Below are positions 52,125-62,092 of a stretch of DNA of 64,000 nucleotides, piece after piece (positions within the stretch are counted from its first letter, which is position 1; each line of letters opens with the position of its first letter). This stretch comes from CAWAYH01 sp963786195 (GTDB taxonomy: Bacteria; Acidobacteriota; Vicinamibacteria; Vicinamibacterales; 2-12-FULL-66-21), in NCBI GenBank assembly GCA_963786195.1, contig CAWAYH010000006.1, positions 744,001 to 808,000 of the forward strand. The letters run 5' to 3'. The notes under the pieces are model-generated. The model made no database searches, was not told the DNA's origin, and saw only the letters and a program-made list of their open reading frames with translations. A program made the position numbers and the translations under genes.

Positions 52125-52160
52125 TGTTATTTTTGTAGCACAAGTGCGACAAAAATAACA
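52125..52160. promoter_or_regulatory. BlaI operator palindrome
   Basis: A 36-bp inverted repeat: tgttatttttgt and acaaaaataaca are exact complements, and the inner gcac/gtgc pairs around aa, giving 17-bp half-sites with one mismatch. It is strikingly AT-rich against the local background and lies immediately upstream of the blaI start. BlaI-type repressors bind such dyads. The -10 hexamer of the promoter lies inside one arm. Confidence 0.85.
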
Positions 52161-52180
52161 CCTCGTCCGGCGGGTGTCAA
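52152..52180 (-). promoter_or_regulatory. Promoter of the blaI-M56 operon, overlapped by the operator
   Basis: TTGACA (52180-52175), a 17-bp spacer, TATTTT (52157-52152), on the minus strand. This is a strong sigma-70 match whose -10 is inside the palindrome, so repressor binding would block transcription start. Together with the operator it is the clearest regulatory unit in the window. Confidence 0.8.
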
Positions 52181-52291
52181 GGGGCTGGGAACGCCTCCTG
52201 CCGGCGAGCCCCGGGACGGGGCCGGACGGCGGTGAACCCCACGAGCGCGATGTCGTTCTGCGCGAGCGCGTTATAGAATGTGGCGCAGTCG

Positions 52292-52822
52292 ATGTCGCTC
52301 ACACCGGACGTGGCGCCAGCCGGGTCGAAGCGGGGGCCGGGACTGTTCGCCTCGCTGTGGCGCCGGCTGGAGGGGGTGCCCGCCGGCGGATCGCACCGGC
52401 GCACCGCGGCCGCAGTCGCCCTGGGCGTCTTCCTGAGCTTTTCTCCGTTCCTCGGACTGCAGATCGTCCTCGGGCTGGGCGCAGCGTCGCTGCTCCGGTT
52501 GAGCAGGGTTGCCGTCTTCGCCGGGTTGTGCACGAACCTTCCGTGGATCATGATTCCCTGGTACGCCTTGACGACGGCGACCGCCGCCCGGCTGCTCGGG
52601 ACGCCGATCGGCGCCGATTTCAGCGTCCGGCTCGGCCAGCTGCTCGAGCTGCCGATCTATCGTTCGTCGTTCTGGGAGCGGGCGGGCGAGCTCGCGGGTA
52701 ACCTGTTCTGGCCCTATCTGGTCGGCTCGACCGGCGGGGCGCTTCTCCTGGGCGTCGCCGCGTACGGCCTGCTGCTGCAGATGCCGGCGCGGCCGCACCA
52801 TTCCACGAATGAGCAGCCGTGA
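52292..52822 (+). CDS. DUF2062 membrane protein
   Basis: 176 residues from the ATG at 52292 (MSLTPDVAPAGSK); a GTG at 52280 is possible. The family core is visible: PAGGSHRRTAAAVALGVFLS, FSPFLGLQIVLGLGAASLLR, GLCTNLPWIMIPWYALTTAT and a C-terminal helix NLFWPYLVGSTGGALLLGVA. DUF2062 proteins are small integral membrane proteins of unknown role, often fused or adjacent to glycosyltransferases. Its TGA overlaps the GTG of the next gene by 4 bp (GTGA). Confidence 0.8.
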   Translation: MSLTPDVAPAGSKRGPGLFASLWRRLEGVPAGGSHRRTAAAVALGVFLSFSPFLGLQIVLGLGAASLLRLSRVAVFAGLCTNLPWIMIPWYALTTATAARLLGTPIGADFSVRLGQLLELPIYRSSFWERAGELAGNLFWPYLVGSTGGALLLGVAAYGLLLQMPARPHHSTNEQP

Positions 52823-54366
52823 CTGAGCGCGAGTGGCGTGAAGCGAGCGACATGCGCCGATCCCTCGGGATGCTGGCGATCATCCTGGCGGTCGCCGCCG
52901 CGCTCCGATTCTCGTCGCTCGGCGCCGGCATTCCGTACAACATCGGCGTCGACGAGCCCGAGATCATGAACCGGGCCGTGCAGATGATGAAGACGGGCGA
53001 CTTCAACCCGCACTTCTTCGACTATCCCGGCTTCTACATCCACGCCCAGCTCGCGACCGCCTGCGTGCGCTTCGTCGTCGGCGCCTCGCGGGGCCAATGG
53101 CGCTCTCTGGATCAGGTGGATCCGTCTGACTTCTATCTGTGGGGGCGCGCGCTCACCGCGCTGCTCGGAACGCTCACCGTCTTCATCGTCTACCTCATTG
53201 GCATGCGCTGGGGCGGGCGGCACGCCGCGCTCGCTGCCGGACTCATGGCCGTGATGCCCCTGCACGTCAGGGAATCGCACTACGTGCTGACGGACGTGCC
53301 CGCGACGTTCTTCGTCGCGTTGACGATGCTCTTGTCGCTGCGTGCGAACGAGCGCGCACGCACGCTGGCGTTCGCGGCGGCCGGCGCGGCTGCAGGGCTG
53401 GCCGCCGCCACCAAGTACCCGGGCGCGCTGGCGCTCGTGATGCCGCTCATCGCCGTGTGGATGACGCCCGGCGTCCAGCCGTCGCGGATCGTGGCGCTGG
53501 TCGCGATTCTCGGGTCCGCGCTCGCCGCGTTTCTCCTGGCGGCGCCCTACACCGTTCTCGATCTTCCGGCGTTCCTGAACGGCTACGCGCGACTGGCCGG
53601 ACACTACAGCGGGGCGTCGCCCGGCGAAGCGCCGTGGATCACGTACTTCAAGCACTTGCGCAACGCGGTTGGCTGGCCGGCGCTGCTCCTGCTGCTGACG
53701 GGTGTGGTGATGGGCGTCGTCCGCGCCGTGCGCGGCCCCGGCCGCGTCCGCTGGACGCTGGCGATCGCCTTTCCGCTGCTCTACTACTACTTCATCTCGG
53801 GGCAGACGCTCGTCTTCGGACGCTACCTCATGCCGCTCGTGCCGTTCGTCTCCGTGCTGGCCGCGGTCGGCACGGTGTCGGGCGTCAGCCTGCTGCGCCG
53901 CTTCGACATCCCGCGCACGCCGCGCACCGCCGCCATCGCCGCGCTGACCGCCGCGGCGCTCGTCCCGCCGGCCGTGCAGTCCGTCGGCTTCGTCGCGATG
54001 CTGGGGCGCACCGGCACGATCGAGCAGGCCTACACCTGGATCGTGAGCAACGTGCCGAAGGGATCCTCAATCGTGATCGAGACGCAGGCGCTGCAGCTCA
54101 AGCCGGAAGCGTACGCCGCGCGAAACGTCGCCAGGCTCGTGATGGACTACAGAGGACCCGGCGACTACGAGGAATACGTCAAGGCCGGGATCACCTACGT
54201 CGTCGCGTCGTCACAACGGTACGGCGATCCGCTGGACAAGCCGCAGCAGTTTCCTGATTTGTACAAGGCGTACATGCGGCTGTTCGAGCAGAGCCACGAG
54301 CTGGTGCGGTTCACCCCGAGCGCCGAGCACCCCGGGCCGGAGGTGCGGATTTACAAGATTCAGTAG
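52819..54366 (+). CDS. GT39/ArnT-like membrane glycosyltransferase
   Basis: 515 residues, intact. An early periplasmic loop carries acidic residues (GAGIPYNIGVDEPEIMNRAV; DE pair) after the first TM helix (LGMLAIILAVAAALRFSSLG). About ten further hydrophobic segments follow (TALLGTLTVFIVYLIGMRW, VALVAILGSALAAFLLAAP, ALLLLLTGVVMGVVRAV), with HYVLTDVPATFFVALTML as the second conserved loop. This is the GT-C fold of polyprenyl-phosphate-dependent mannosyl- or arabinosyl-type transferases. It is probably coupled to the DUF2062 gene and may modify an envelope lipid. GTG start at 52819; Met at 52852 is the alternative. Confidence 0.8.
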   Translation: MTEREWREASDMRRSLGMLAIILAVAAALRFSSLGAGIPYNIGVDEPEIMNRAVQMMKTGDFNPHFFDYPGFYIHAQLATACVRFVVGASRGQWRSLDQVDPSDFYLWGRALTALLGTLTVFIVYLIGMRWGGRHAALAAGLMAVMPLHVRESHYVLTDVPATFFVALTMLLSLRANERARTLAFAAAGAAAGLAAATKYPGALALVMPLIAVWMTPGVQPSRIVALVAILGSALAAFLLAAPYTVLDLPAFLNGYARLAGHYSGASPGEAPWITYFKHLRNAVGWPALLLLLTGVVMGVVRAVRGPGRVRWTLAIAFPLLYYYFISGQTLVFGRYLMPLVPFVSVLAAVGTVSGVSLLRRFDIPRTPRTAAIAALTAAALVPPAVQSVGFVAMLGRTGTIEQAYTWIVSNVPKGSSIVIETQALQLKPEAYAARNVARLVMDYRGPGDYEEYVKAGITYVVASSQRYGDPLDKPQQFPDLYKAYMRLFEQSHELVRFTPSAEHPGPEVRIYKIQ

Positions 54367-54381
54367 CTGGGGACACGTCGG

Positions 54382-54403
54382 GTCCGGCTGAAGCCGGACA
54401 CTA
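54382..54403 (-). terminator. Stop-codon-linked palindrome, copy 2
   Basis: On the minus strand, TAG (54403-54401, the stop of the SurA-like gene) is followed by TGTCCGGCTTCAGCCGGAC. The stem gtccggct/agccggac is a perfect 8 bp with a 2-nt loop. The first 19 bases equal those at 21842-21860, where they again begin with a gene's TAG. It lies between converging genes (the GT39 stop at 54366 is 16 bp away). Confidence 0.55.
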
Positions 54404-55031
54404 CCTGGTGAATGGCAGCACCGTCACGTCCGCCCTGCGCCGCAGACCCTCGATCCAGTCTTTGATCAGAACCGCCGTGCGCGTGTCGACCAGGCGCTTC
54501 CGCGCCTCCTCGCGCACCTCGCTGTAGGGTCGCAGCACGCCGGCTCGCGTGAATTCTGATTCGTGCGAGCGGTAGTACTGCGCGATATCGTCTTCCCCCG
54601 GCTGGTAGACGGCGGAGAAACGCTGCTGCAGATAGCTCTCGATCCGGAGCATGTCGCGGGTGCGCGCGCGAAGCTGGTCCTGTGTCACTCCGGTTTCAGT
54701 CAGGGCCGTGGCAAACGCGGCGTCGTCCGCAAATCGCGCTCGGACGGCAGCGACCCGCGCGTCGATCGCGAACGCCGGGGGCTCGGGCGGTACGTAGCGG
54801 TTCACTTCGGCGAGCTGGAGCTGACGTTCGATCAGCGCGCTCAGCGTGGCCTGCACGCGATCGGCGTCGCCTGCGGGCGGCGGCACCAGACCCAGCCGGT
54901 TCGCCGCGACGACGTCGGACAGCGTGACCGGCTCGCCGCCGACGACCGCCAGGATGCGGTCGATGATTTCCGCGCGGGCGGACGTCACCAGTACCGAACA
55001 CGATCGACGCGCACGAGATCAGTCGTTTCAT
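54401..55031 (-). CDS. SurA-N-like periplasmic chaperone (one frameshift)
   Basis: About 209 residues from the ATG at 55031. The signal peptide, read after removing one base near 54993, is MKRLISCASIVFVLVTSARA. The mature start EIIDRILAVVGGEPVTLSDV is the SurA N-terminal signature, followed by ATLSALIERQLQLAEVNRY, GVTQDQLRARTRDMLRIESY and ARKRLVDTRTAVLIKDWIEG, the chaperone helices. No rotamase (PPIase) domain is present, so it is a short SurA-like chaperone. It is encoded directly after the TamA/BamA-like gene (13-bp gap), fitting an outer-membrane biogenesis operon. Its stop codon lies within the palindrome at 54382-54403. Confidence 0.8.
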
Positions 55032-55044
55032 AGCGTCGCCATCC

Positions 55045-57964
55045 TCAGAACGCCTGGCCCAGGCTGAAATGCAGCGCCGTCCTCGGCTCGAGGCGGCCGA
55101 GAATCTCGCGACGATCCAGCTTGAACCCCAGGTCCACGCGGATCGGTCCAATCGGGGACTTGTACCGCACGCCGAAACCCACGCTGCCGCGCAGCTCGCC
55201 GACATCGAACTCGGTGACGCGCCGGAACACGTTGCCGCCGTCGACGAAGACCACCGCCCCGAGATCGCGCCAGACCGGCGCGCGCAGCTCGCCGTTGACG
55301 ATCACGACGGCGTTGCCGCCCGTGGGAAACCCGTTCGCGCTGATCGTGTTCGGCGCGCCAACGGTGTCGAGCGCGAAGCCGCGAATCGTCGTGTCGCCTC
55401 CGGCGAAGAACCGCTCGCTCGCGGGCAGATCCTCGACGACGATCGGTGGCCCCGGCAGCGGGTTCCCTGCGTCGTCGGTCGGCTGGATCTCGCGCGGGAA
55501 GCCGTCCGCAAGACCCACGGCCGCGCGCGTGGCGAACACCATCCGCGATTTCGGCACGAGGCGAAACCAGTATCCCTGCAGGTACGTCTTGGCGAAACCG
55601 ACCTCGCCGCCCAGCGCGCGGGCGGCCAGGCTGCTTTCGCCGCTGATGAACCCGCCTCGGGTGGGCGCCAGGATGTCGTCGCGCGTGTCGCGCGCGAGCG
55701 CGCCCGAGAATCCCGACAGCCTCACCTGCGCGAAGATCCGGTCGATCGTGGCCAGGTCGTCTTCCTCGAGCCGCTCGTCGAAGCGCTTCGTCGTGCTGAA
55801 AGAGTAGCGGGCGCTCGCCCGCAGCGCAGGCGTCAGGCGATGGACGACGTCGACGTTGGCGCCCTTGCGCCCGAAGTTGAAGGTGGATCGCACCCCTTGT
55901 TCGATGACGCCCGTCACCGTGAGCTCGTTCGGGCCCAGCCAGCGTGGCTGACGATAGCTGCCGACGACCCGGTACTCGCTGAACTCCAGGCCGGTGCCAT
56001 CTTCCAGCGGATCGTCCGGCGCGTCCTTCGGGGCGAGGCTGACGCGTGTGTAGAAGCTGACGGACCGGTTCTTACCGCCCAGGTTGCGACGGCCCATTTC
56101 AAAGAACCCGCGTGGCGCGATCTCGAAGTGCTCTTCGGCTTCGCCCTGCGGTCCCGTCGCGCGGAGCCGATCGCCCGCGGCCACGCCGCCGCCGTAGCCG
56201 ACAGACGTGGCGGGCGCCTCTTCGACGGTGACCAGGATGTCGTGCTGATTGCTCGCGCCGTGCGTCAGCTCGGTGATGCGCACGCGGCGAAACAGCCCGA
56301 GCCCGCCCAGCCGGCGCTGGCTGTCGATGCGATCCTGCAGGCCAAGCGGCTGGCCCGGCTTGAGCTGCATCTCTCGCAGGATGACTTCCGGCTTCGTGTG
56401 CGCGTTGCCGACGATCAGGATGTGGTCGACGAGCGTCTGCGGCCCTTCCTGGATCTCGAACGCGAGGTCGACCCGCGACATGTCCTCCGAGAGCCGGGGC
56501 ACCGGCGTGACGGTCGCGGACGCGAAGCCGCGATTGAGGTATTCCAGCACGAGGGCGTCACGGGCTTCGACGACGCGCGGCTGATAGTACGGATCGCCGG
56601 GAGCGACCCGAACCAGCGGCGTCAGCTCGCCGGTGGAGATCGACTGGCTGCCGGTGATGGTCACGAGCCCGACGAGCGTCCGCTCTCCTTCTACAACGGC
56701 GATCGCCGGCCGGACCAATCCCTCGCCGGGCCGCGGCGGATCGACCTCGTTGGCCAGCGGCTTGACGTCCACCCTGGCGAAGCCTCTCCGGCGATACCAA
56801 TCGCGGATCGCTGAGGCACCGGCCGCGAGCGTCGACTCCACGAAGACATCGCCCGGTTTGAGCGACACCAGCGGCATCAGCTCGACGGTCGAGAGCGCAT
56901 TGACGCCGGTGATCTCGGTCGCGCTCGCGACGCGGTACTGCCGTCCGCGCTTGACGTCGAACACGATCGTGAGCGCGGACTCCACTTCCTCCCGCCGCAC
57001 GGTGACGTCGGCCTTCCAGTACCCCTGTTGCCGAAGGTGGTTCTCGATGCGGGTCTCGGAGTCCTCCAGCAGATCTTCGTCGACGGATCCTTCACGCTCG
57101 ATGGGCGCGAGATCGTCGCGCCGGTCGACCGGAATCGGATCGCCCTCGAAGCGGATCGTGATGGGCAGTCCCGGGCTGATCGAGACGACGAGATCGACGC
57201 TCCGCGCGTCCTCGGATTCAATCGCGCGGACCGAGCCGACGGCCTGGTAGAAATGACGCTGCTTCAATCGCTTCACGTACGCGTCGAGGCGCTCCTGCAG
57301 CCGCGGACGCTGGAAGGGCTCGCCGCTGATGGCGTCGATCTCGATGCAGGAACGCCGCCGTCGGCTCGCCGGGATCGCCCTCGACCGTGACGTGGCCGAT
57401 CGCGGCGCGCGCGCCCGCGTCGACCTCGAACGTGAGCAGCGTCCGGTCCGGGTCGTGGCGGATCTCCGGCACCGGCTGAATCTTCGCGCGCAGGTAGCCA
57501 TGATCGGCGTAGACCAGCTGGAGCGCGCGGGCCGCATCGGCCGCCCTGCCGATCGGCGGTGAGGCGCCGTACCGATCGACGACCGTGCGGCGCAGCAGCG
57601 ACTCGGACAGTCCGAGAGTGCCCTTGAAGTCGATCCGCTGGACGGCGTGCATCGGGATCAGATTGAAGCTGAGGACGACGCCCCCGCCCGGCGCGTCCGA
57701 CGCGTCGACCTGCACGTCCTGGAACCGGCCGAGGCCGTGGAGGTGCCCGATCGACTCGCGGATCGCCGCGATCGACAGCGCCTGGCCCTCCCGCACTTCG
57801 ATCACGTCGAGGAGCGACGGTTCTACGCTGGGAGTGTTCTCGACGAGGAGTCGGATTTGCTCGACGGGGCGGCCCACGTACTTGGCGGCGGGCGATTGCG
57901 CGAGCGCGGGTGCCGCAGTCAGGCTGCCCAGGAGAAAGAGGACTCGGGTGGTGAACCGCCGCAT
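55045..57964 (-). CDS. TamA/BamA-like Omp85 outer-membrane assembly protein (one frameshift)
   Basis: About 970 residues. Signal peptide LFLLGSLTAAPALA. Several POTRA domains follow (e.g. LLDVIEVREGQALSIAAIRE, GELTPLVRVAPGDPYYQPRV and TLVDHILIVGNAHTKPEVIL). The C-terminal Omp85 barrel has GEAEEHFEIAPRGFFEMGRR, the surface-loop motif GDTTIRGFALDTVGAP (equivalent to the RGF/Y motif) and VGFGVRYKSPIGPIRVDLGF, ending LHFSLGQAF. The frame shifts near 57345 (GEPTAAFLH to IEIDAISGEPF). It inserts proteins into the outer membrane, likely with the TamB-like protein encoded just upstream (4-bp overlap) and the SurA-like chaperone downstream. Confidence 0.87.
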
Positions 57965-60900
57965 CAGAACCTGTGACGCACCCGGAAATCGAGAGCGAAC
58001 GTGCCGTCCCCGTTCTGCGTGATGACCCAGCCGAGACGGTCGTTCTGGTCGTACTCGAGGACGATGATCTGATCGCGCTGACTGCTGCTGCTCCCGAGCG
58101 CGCGCGCGAACGTCAGGTAGGCGCGGGTCGAGATGCGTTTGCCGATGACGACGCGTGCCGACGGGCTGAGAGGATCCGTCTCGTTGCCGAGCGTCGGCGT
58201 GATCTGGACGGTATCGATCCCGAATGTCTCTTCGAAGACGCGCCCGACCGGCGACGAAATCGGACTCGTCAGCAGCCGCGTCATGCTGGACCGCAGCAGC
58301 GCCTCCTGCGACTGCTGCGCCGCCTCGGGCCGCAGCGCCCGGAGCTCCGCGTTCTGCACGTTCACGGTCTGGCCGAACAGCAGCGAGATGATGTCGACTT
58401 CCGGCAGCGGCGGATCCGAGTTCAGCGACGCCGCGAGCCGGCTGGCCGTGCCGCTCATCGCAATCGTGATCCGGTAATCCTGGCTGGGGACGCGCACGCG
58501 GGTCTCCGCCTCGATGTCGAAGAACGGTTCGATGCGCGACGGGTTGTAGAAGTCGATGCTGCCGCCGGGCGTGACGAGATAACGGTTTCCTTCGAAGACC
58601 ACGTCGCCGCGCTCGATCTCGGCGCGGCCGAGCAGAGACGGGCGATCGTAAGTGCCCTGCAGCACGAGATCCGCGCTGGCGACCATGTTGGCGATGTTGT
58701 TCTGGATGCGCAGGCTGGACGAGGCGACGATCCCGATGTCGAAGCGCAGCGGAATCGTCTCGGCGGAACCGCCCGCGATTGCGGGTGCCGAATCGCCGCC
58801 GAAGTTGAAGAGATCCGGGTTCGCCTCGATGCGCCTCGACCAGAGCGCGTCGTGCACGACAACGGTACCCTTGAGCAGCGGGGACGCGAGTGTCCCCTGC
58901 AGCGCGAGGTCGGCGTCGATGAGCGATCGGAAACCTTCCGGGAAGCGGACGCGCATGCGCTCGCCGAACGCCGTGAGGCTCAGATCGCCGGGCGCGAAGC
59001 CGTTCAACCCGATCCGGCCGCCGAACACCACGGTCCCCTCTCCCAACCTCGCCTTCACATCGTCGACGCGGATGCCCCCGGCGTCGAACGAGAGCTGGCC
59101 GTTGATCGCTTCGAGCGCGTGCGGCAGCGAGAAGTGGCGGAGACGCCCGTCGGCGATCGAGGCGTTGCCGGAGAAGACCGGCTTGTCGAGCGGTCCGCTC
59201 ATCGTGGCCTTGAGCTTCGCGGTGCCGCGGCTTCGCAGATCGCGGAAGAATCCCTGCAGGATGCCGAGGTTCGCGTCGCCCGACGCCGTAATCGCGATCT
59301 GCCGGTCGTCGAGCGCCAGTTGCCCGTCCACCTGCAACTCCGTTCCCTCGCCGGCGAGGTGGAGGCGTCCGATCTGGAGCTTCTGCCGATCGAGGGTCAT
59401 CTCGATCGGACCCTGGTTGCGGAGGCGATAGTCGAAGAGCTTCAAGTCGAGCTGCTCGACCTGCGTCTCGACGACGAGCTGTTTCGGATTGGCCAGCTCG
59501 CCCATCACGCGGATGGTGCCGCCCGCGACGGCCGTCGTGAAGGGCGAGAGTCGAGGCTCGAAGAACCTGAAGTACGGATCGAGCGAGGTTTCGTTGAAGC
59601 GAACCATCAGCTCGGCATCCATCTCGGGTGTGAGCGCGATGCGGCCCGAACCGGAAACCGACGAGTCGTCGGGGACGCCGCTTCCAGCTCCAGCGTCAGC
59701 AGCTCGCCACGAAGGGCCAGCCGTCCCGTCAGCTTGCCGATGCCCTCGTCTCCGGCGAACAGATCGTCGACCAGCAGCTTGACGTCGTACCTCGGCTGCT
59801 CGAAGGTCCCCGTTCCGCTGGCGTTGAACTGGAGCAGGCCGGACAGCGGGGCGCGCGGAAACGACACGCTCACGAGCGATTCGACGGGAATCCGGCGTGC
59901 CGTCCGCGTTGAACGAGTAGTTCCCGTCCCAGCCGACCCAGGCCGCGCCGGTGAGGTTCCCGGTGCTCTTCTTGATGTCGATGCCGTCGAGCCGCACGCC
60001 GTTGCCCTCGAAGCGCAGCGCCGCGGTGGCGGTATCGAACGTCTCGCCGTACGCGGTGCCCTTGTCGATCACCAGGCGGCCGAATCCGAACGGCGTCTGG
60101 TACTTGCCGAAGAGCTGATACTCGCCCGAGACCGTGCCTTCGACGGGATAGTCGTCCAGCTCGAAGGCGTGACGCAGATCGGACAGCGGACGACGGGTGA
60201 TCTTCACGCGCGCGTCGATCTCGTCGCCGCCATCACGCCGCGGATAGCCGAGCGAGAACTGTCCGTCCGCCCTGATCTCGGAGTCGCCGGATTTCAGGAC
60301 GGCGTTCGACACGAAGACGTAGCTGTTCTCGATCGCGACCTCGGATCGTCCGCTGCCCCACACGACGTCCCACGCGCGGACACGCTCGCCGGTGAAGACG
60401 CCCTGAATCCGCGGACGTTTGAAGGCTTCGAGCAGGACGCCGTCGAACGTCCCGTAGCCGCCGATCGGCACCGCGCCCGTCGGCGCGCCGAACGCCGTCA
60501 TGATGCCGGCGAGCACGCGGTCGCTTTCCTGCCAGTCGAGGCTGGTCACGTGAAACGGGATGCGCGACTGCTCGCCGAACGCCGTCTGCCCCTCGAACTC
60601 GACGTAGGTCCGGTCCGTCGCCGCCCAGCTCTTCGCGAGCCTGATCCACGTCGGGATCAAGCGAGTAGACGATATGTCCGCCGATTGGCAGATAGCCGAG
60701 CGACGCGCGTGGATTGAAGGGGCCGGCTTCAGCGGCAGCGCGGCTCTAGCCGCCACGAGATCCGGCGGAAGTTCGCGCGTCATCGACGCGGACGCCCTCG
60801 GGCGCCTCGACGAACGCCTCGCCGTCGCCCTTCTTCTGCGACCACTTCCCGAGCGGCCACTCGAGACGGTTGCGGCCGGTTGCGCGACCCGACAGTCGAA

Positions 60901-62079
60901 GTCCCTGAGTTTCGAGGAAGTCGGTCAACTGCGACGAGGTCGACGTTCTTGTAGGCCACGTCCCAGGACGCGCGCGCGGGCGTGCGCTCGCCGAACGGCC
61001 CCATCAGGTAGTCGAATCGCGCGGTTCCGCCATGGAGGTCGCTCGTGGCGTTCGTGATTTCCAGCCGATCGGGCACCCACAACACGGATCCCTTCAAGTT
61101 CGGGAACCGCCAGTCGTTCACGCCGGCGAGGGCGCTGTCGAACGTCCCCTTCAGCTCGCGGCCGCCTTTGAAGAGGTGGAACGTGCCGTTGAAATCACCC
61201 GTTCCGGAGACGGCGAACTTCTGCCCGTGAAAAAAGATGTCCTTCTGGGTAGGGAAATCGATGCGCGATCGGACCTGATACAGCTGCTCCGGCCAGCGGC
61301 CGAGATCGACATCACCTGTCACGACGGAGCGCGCGCCATCGCTGACGAGATCGACCCGGTCGAAGTGCACGATGCCTTTATCCATCGTGAAGCGCGACTG
61401 CATGTCGGCGCGGAACGGCTGGTAGGCTTGAATCTTGATCGTGCCGTTGGAGAACGACGCGCGCCCGCGGTAGTCGTTCAGGCTGCGATACATCTGCACG
61501 GTGAGGTTCCGCGCGACCGTGCTCCACGGCGTCGCGTGATCGTCGAAGGTGAACTCGCCGCGCGACGGCGACGACCGATTTCAACGTCGTCGTGAACGTG
61601 CTCGGGCCCGTGCTCTTCCTCGGTCGCGTGAAGCGAGGAAAGTTGTGGCGTCCGCCCGGATAACTCTCGATGACCATCTTCCAGTCCGTCATCGTGACGG
61701 ATTCGATCATCAGCTTGCGGCTGAACGCCGTCCACCAGGGAAGCTGGACCTCGATCTTCTTCGCGGTCAGGAACGGACGATCGGTGGGCTTCAAGCCCTC
61801 GATGACGAGGTCCTCGACGACGAACAGCCCGGGCGTCAGCTTTGCGCGACAACCGGCCGATGTGCATCGGCCGCTCGATGTAGGTCGGAGCCCCGGCGTT
61901 CGGCGAGCTCGCGCAGGCTCGGCCCGAGGTCGAACGTCAGGACGGTGACCAGCGCGGCGGCCACGATCGCGACGACCGACCGCCAGCAGGCGGTACAGGA
62001 TTCGCCGGACCCGCCGCTTGCGGGGCTGGGGTTGCGGCTCGTCGACCGGTTGGTCGCTTTTCTGCGGTTCCTCGACCAT
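57964..62079 (-). CDS. TamB-like translocation and assembly module protein (several frameshifts)
   Basis: About 1370 residues from the ATG at 62079 (MVEEPQKSDQPVDEPQPQPR, then a TM helix VVAIVAAALVTVLTF). The long periplasmic part is a repetitive beta-strand (beta-taco) scaffold; the C-terminal DUF490/TamB signature is clear: GGSIDFYNPSRIEPFFDIEA, ETRVRVPSQDYRITIAMSGT, SLNSDPPLPEVDIISLLFGQ and the final LGWVITQNGDGTFALDFRVR. Indels near 59685, 59890, 60660, 60945, 61565, 61850 and 61990 break the frame. TamB bridges the inner and outer membranes and works with TamA (next gene, overlapping), probably in lipid or outer-membrane protein transport. Confidence 0.8.
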
Positions 62080-62092
62080 GGTCAGGCGTGAA

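Noticed and set aside
57973..60717. 914-codon open frame on the + strand opposite the TamB-like gene
   Set aside because: Low-complexity Arg/Glu/Ala composition typical of GC-rich shadow frames; the minus strand has the TamB signature.
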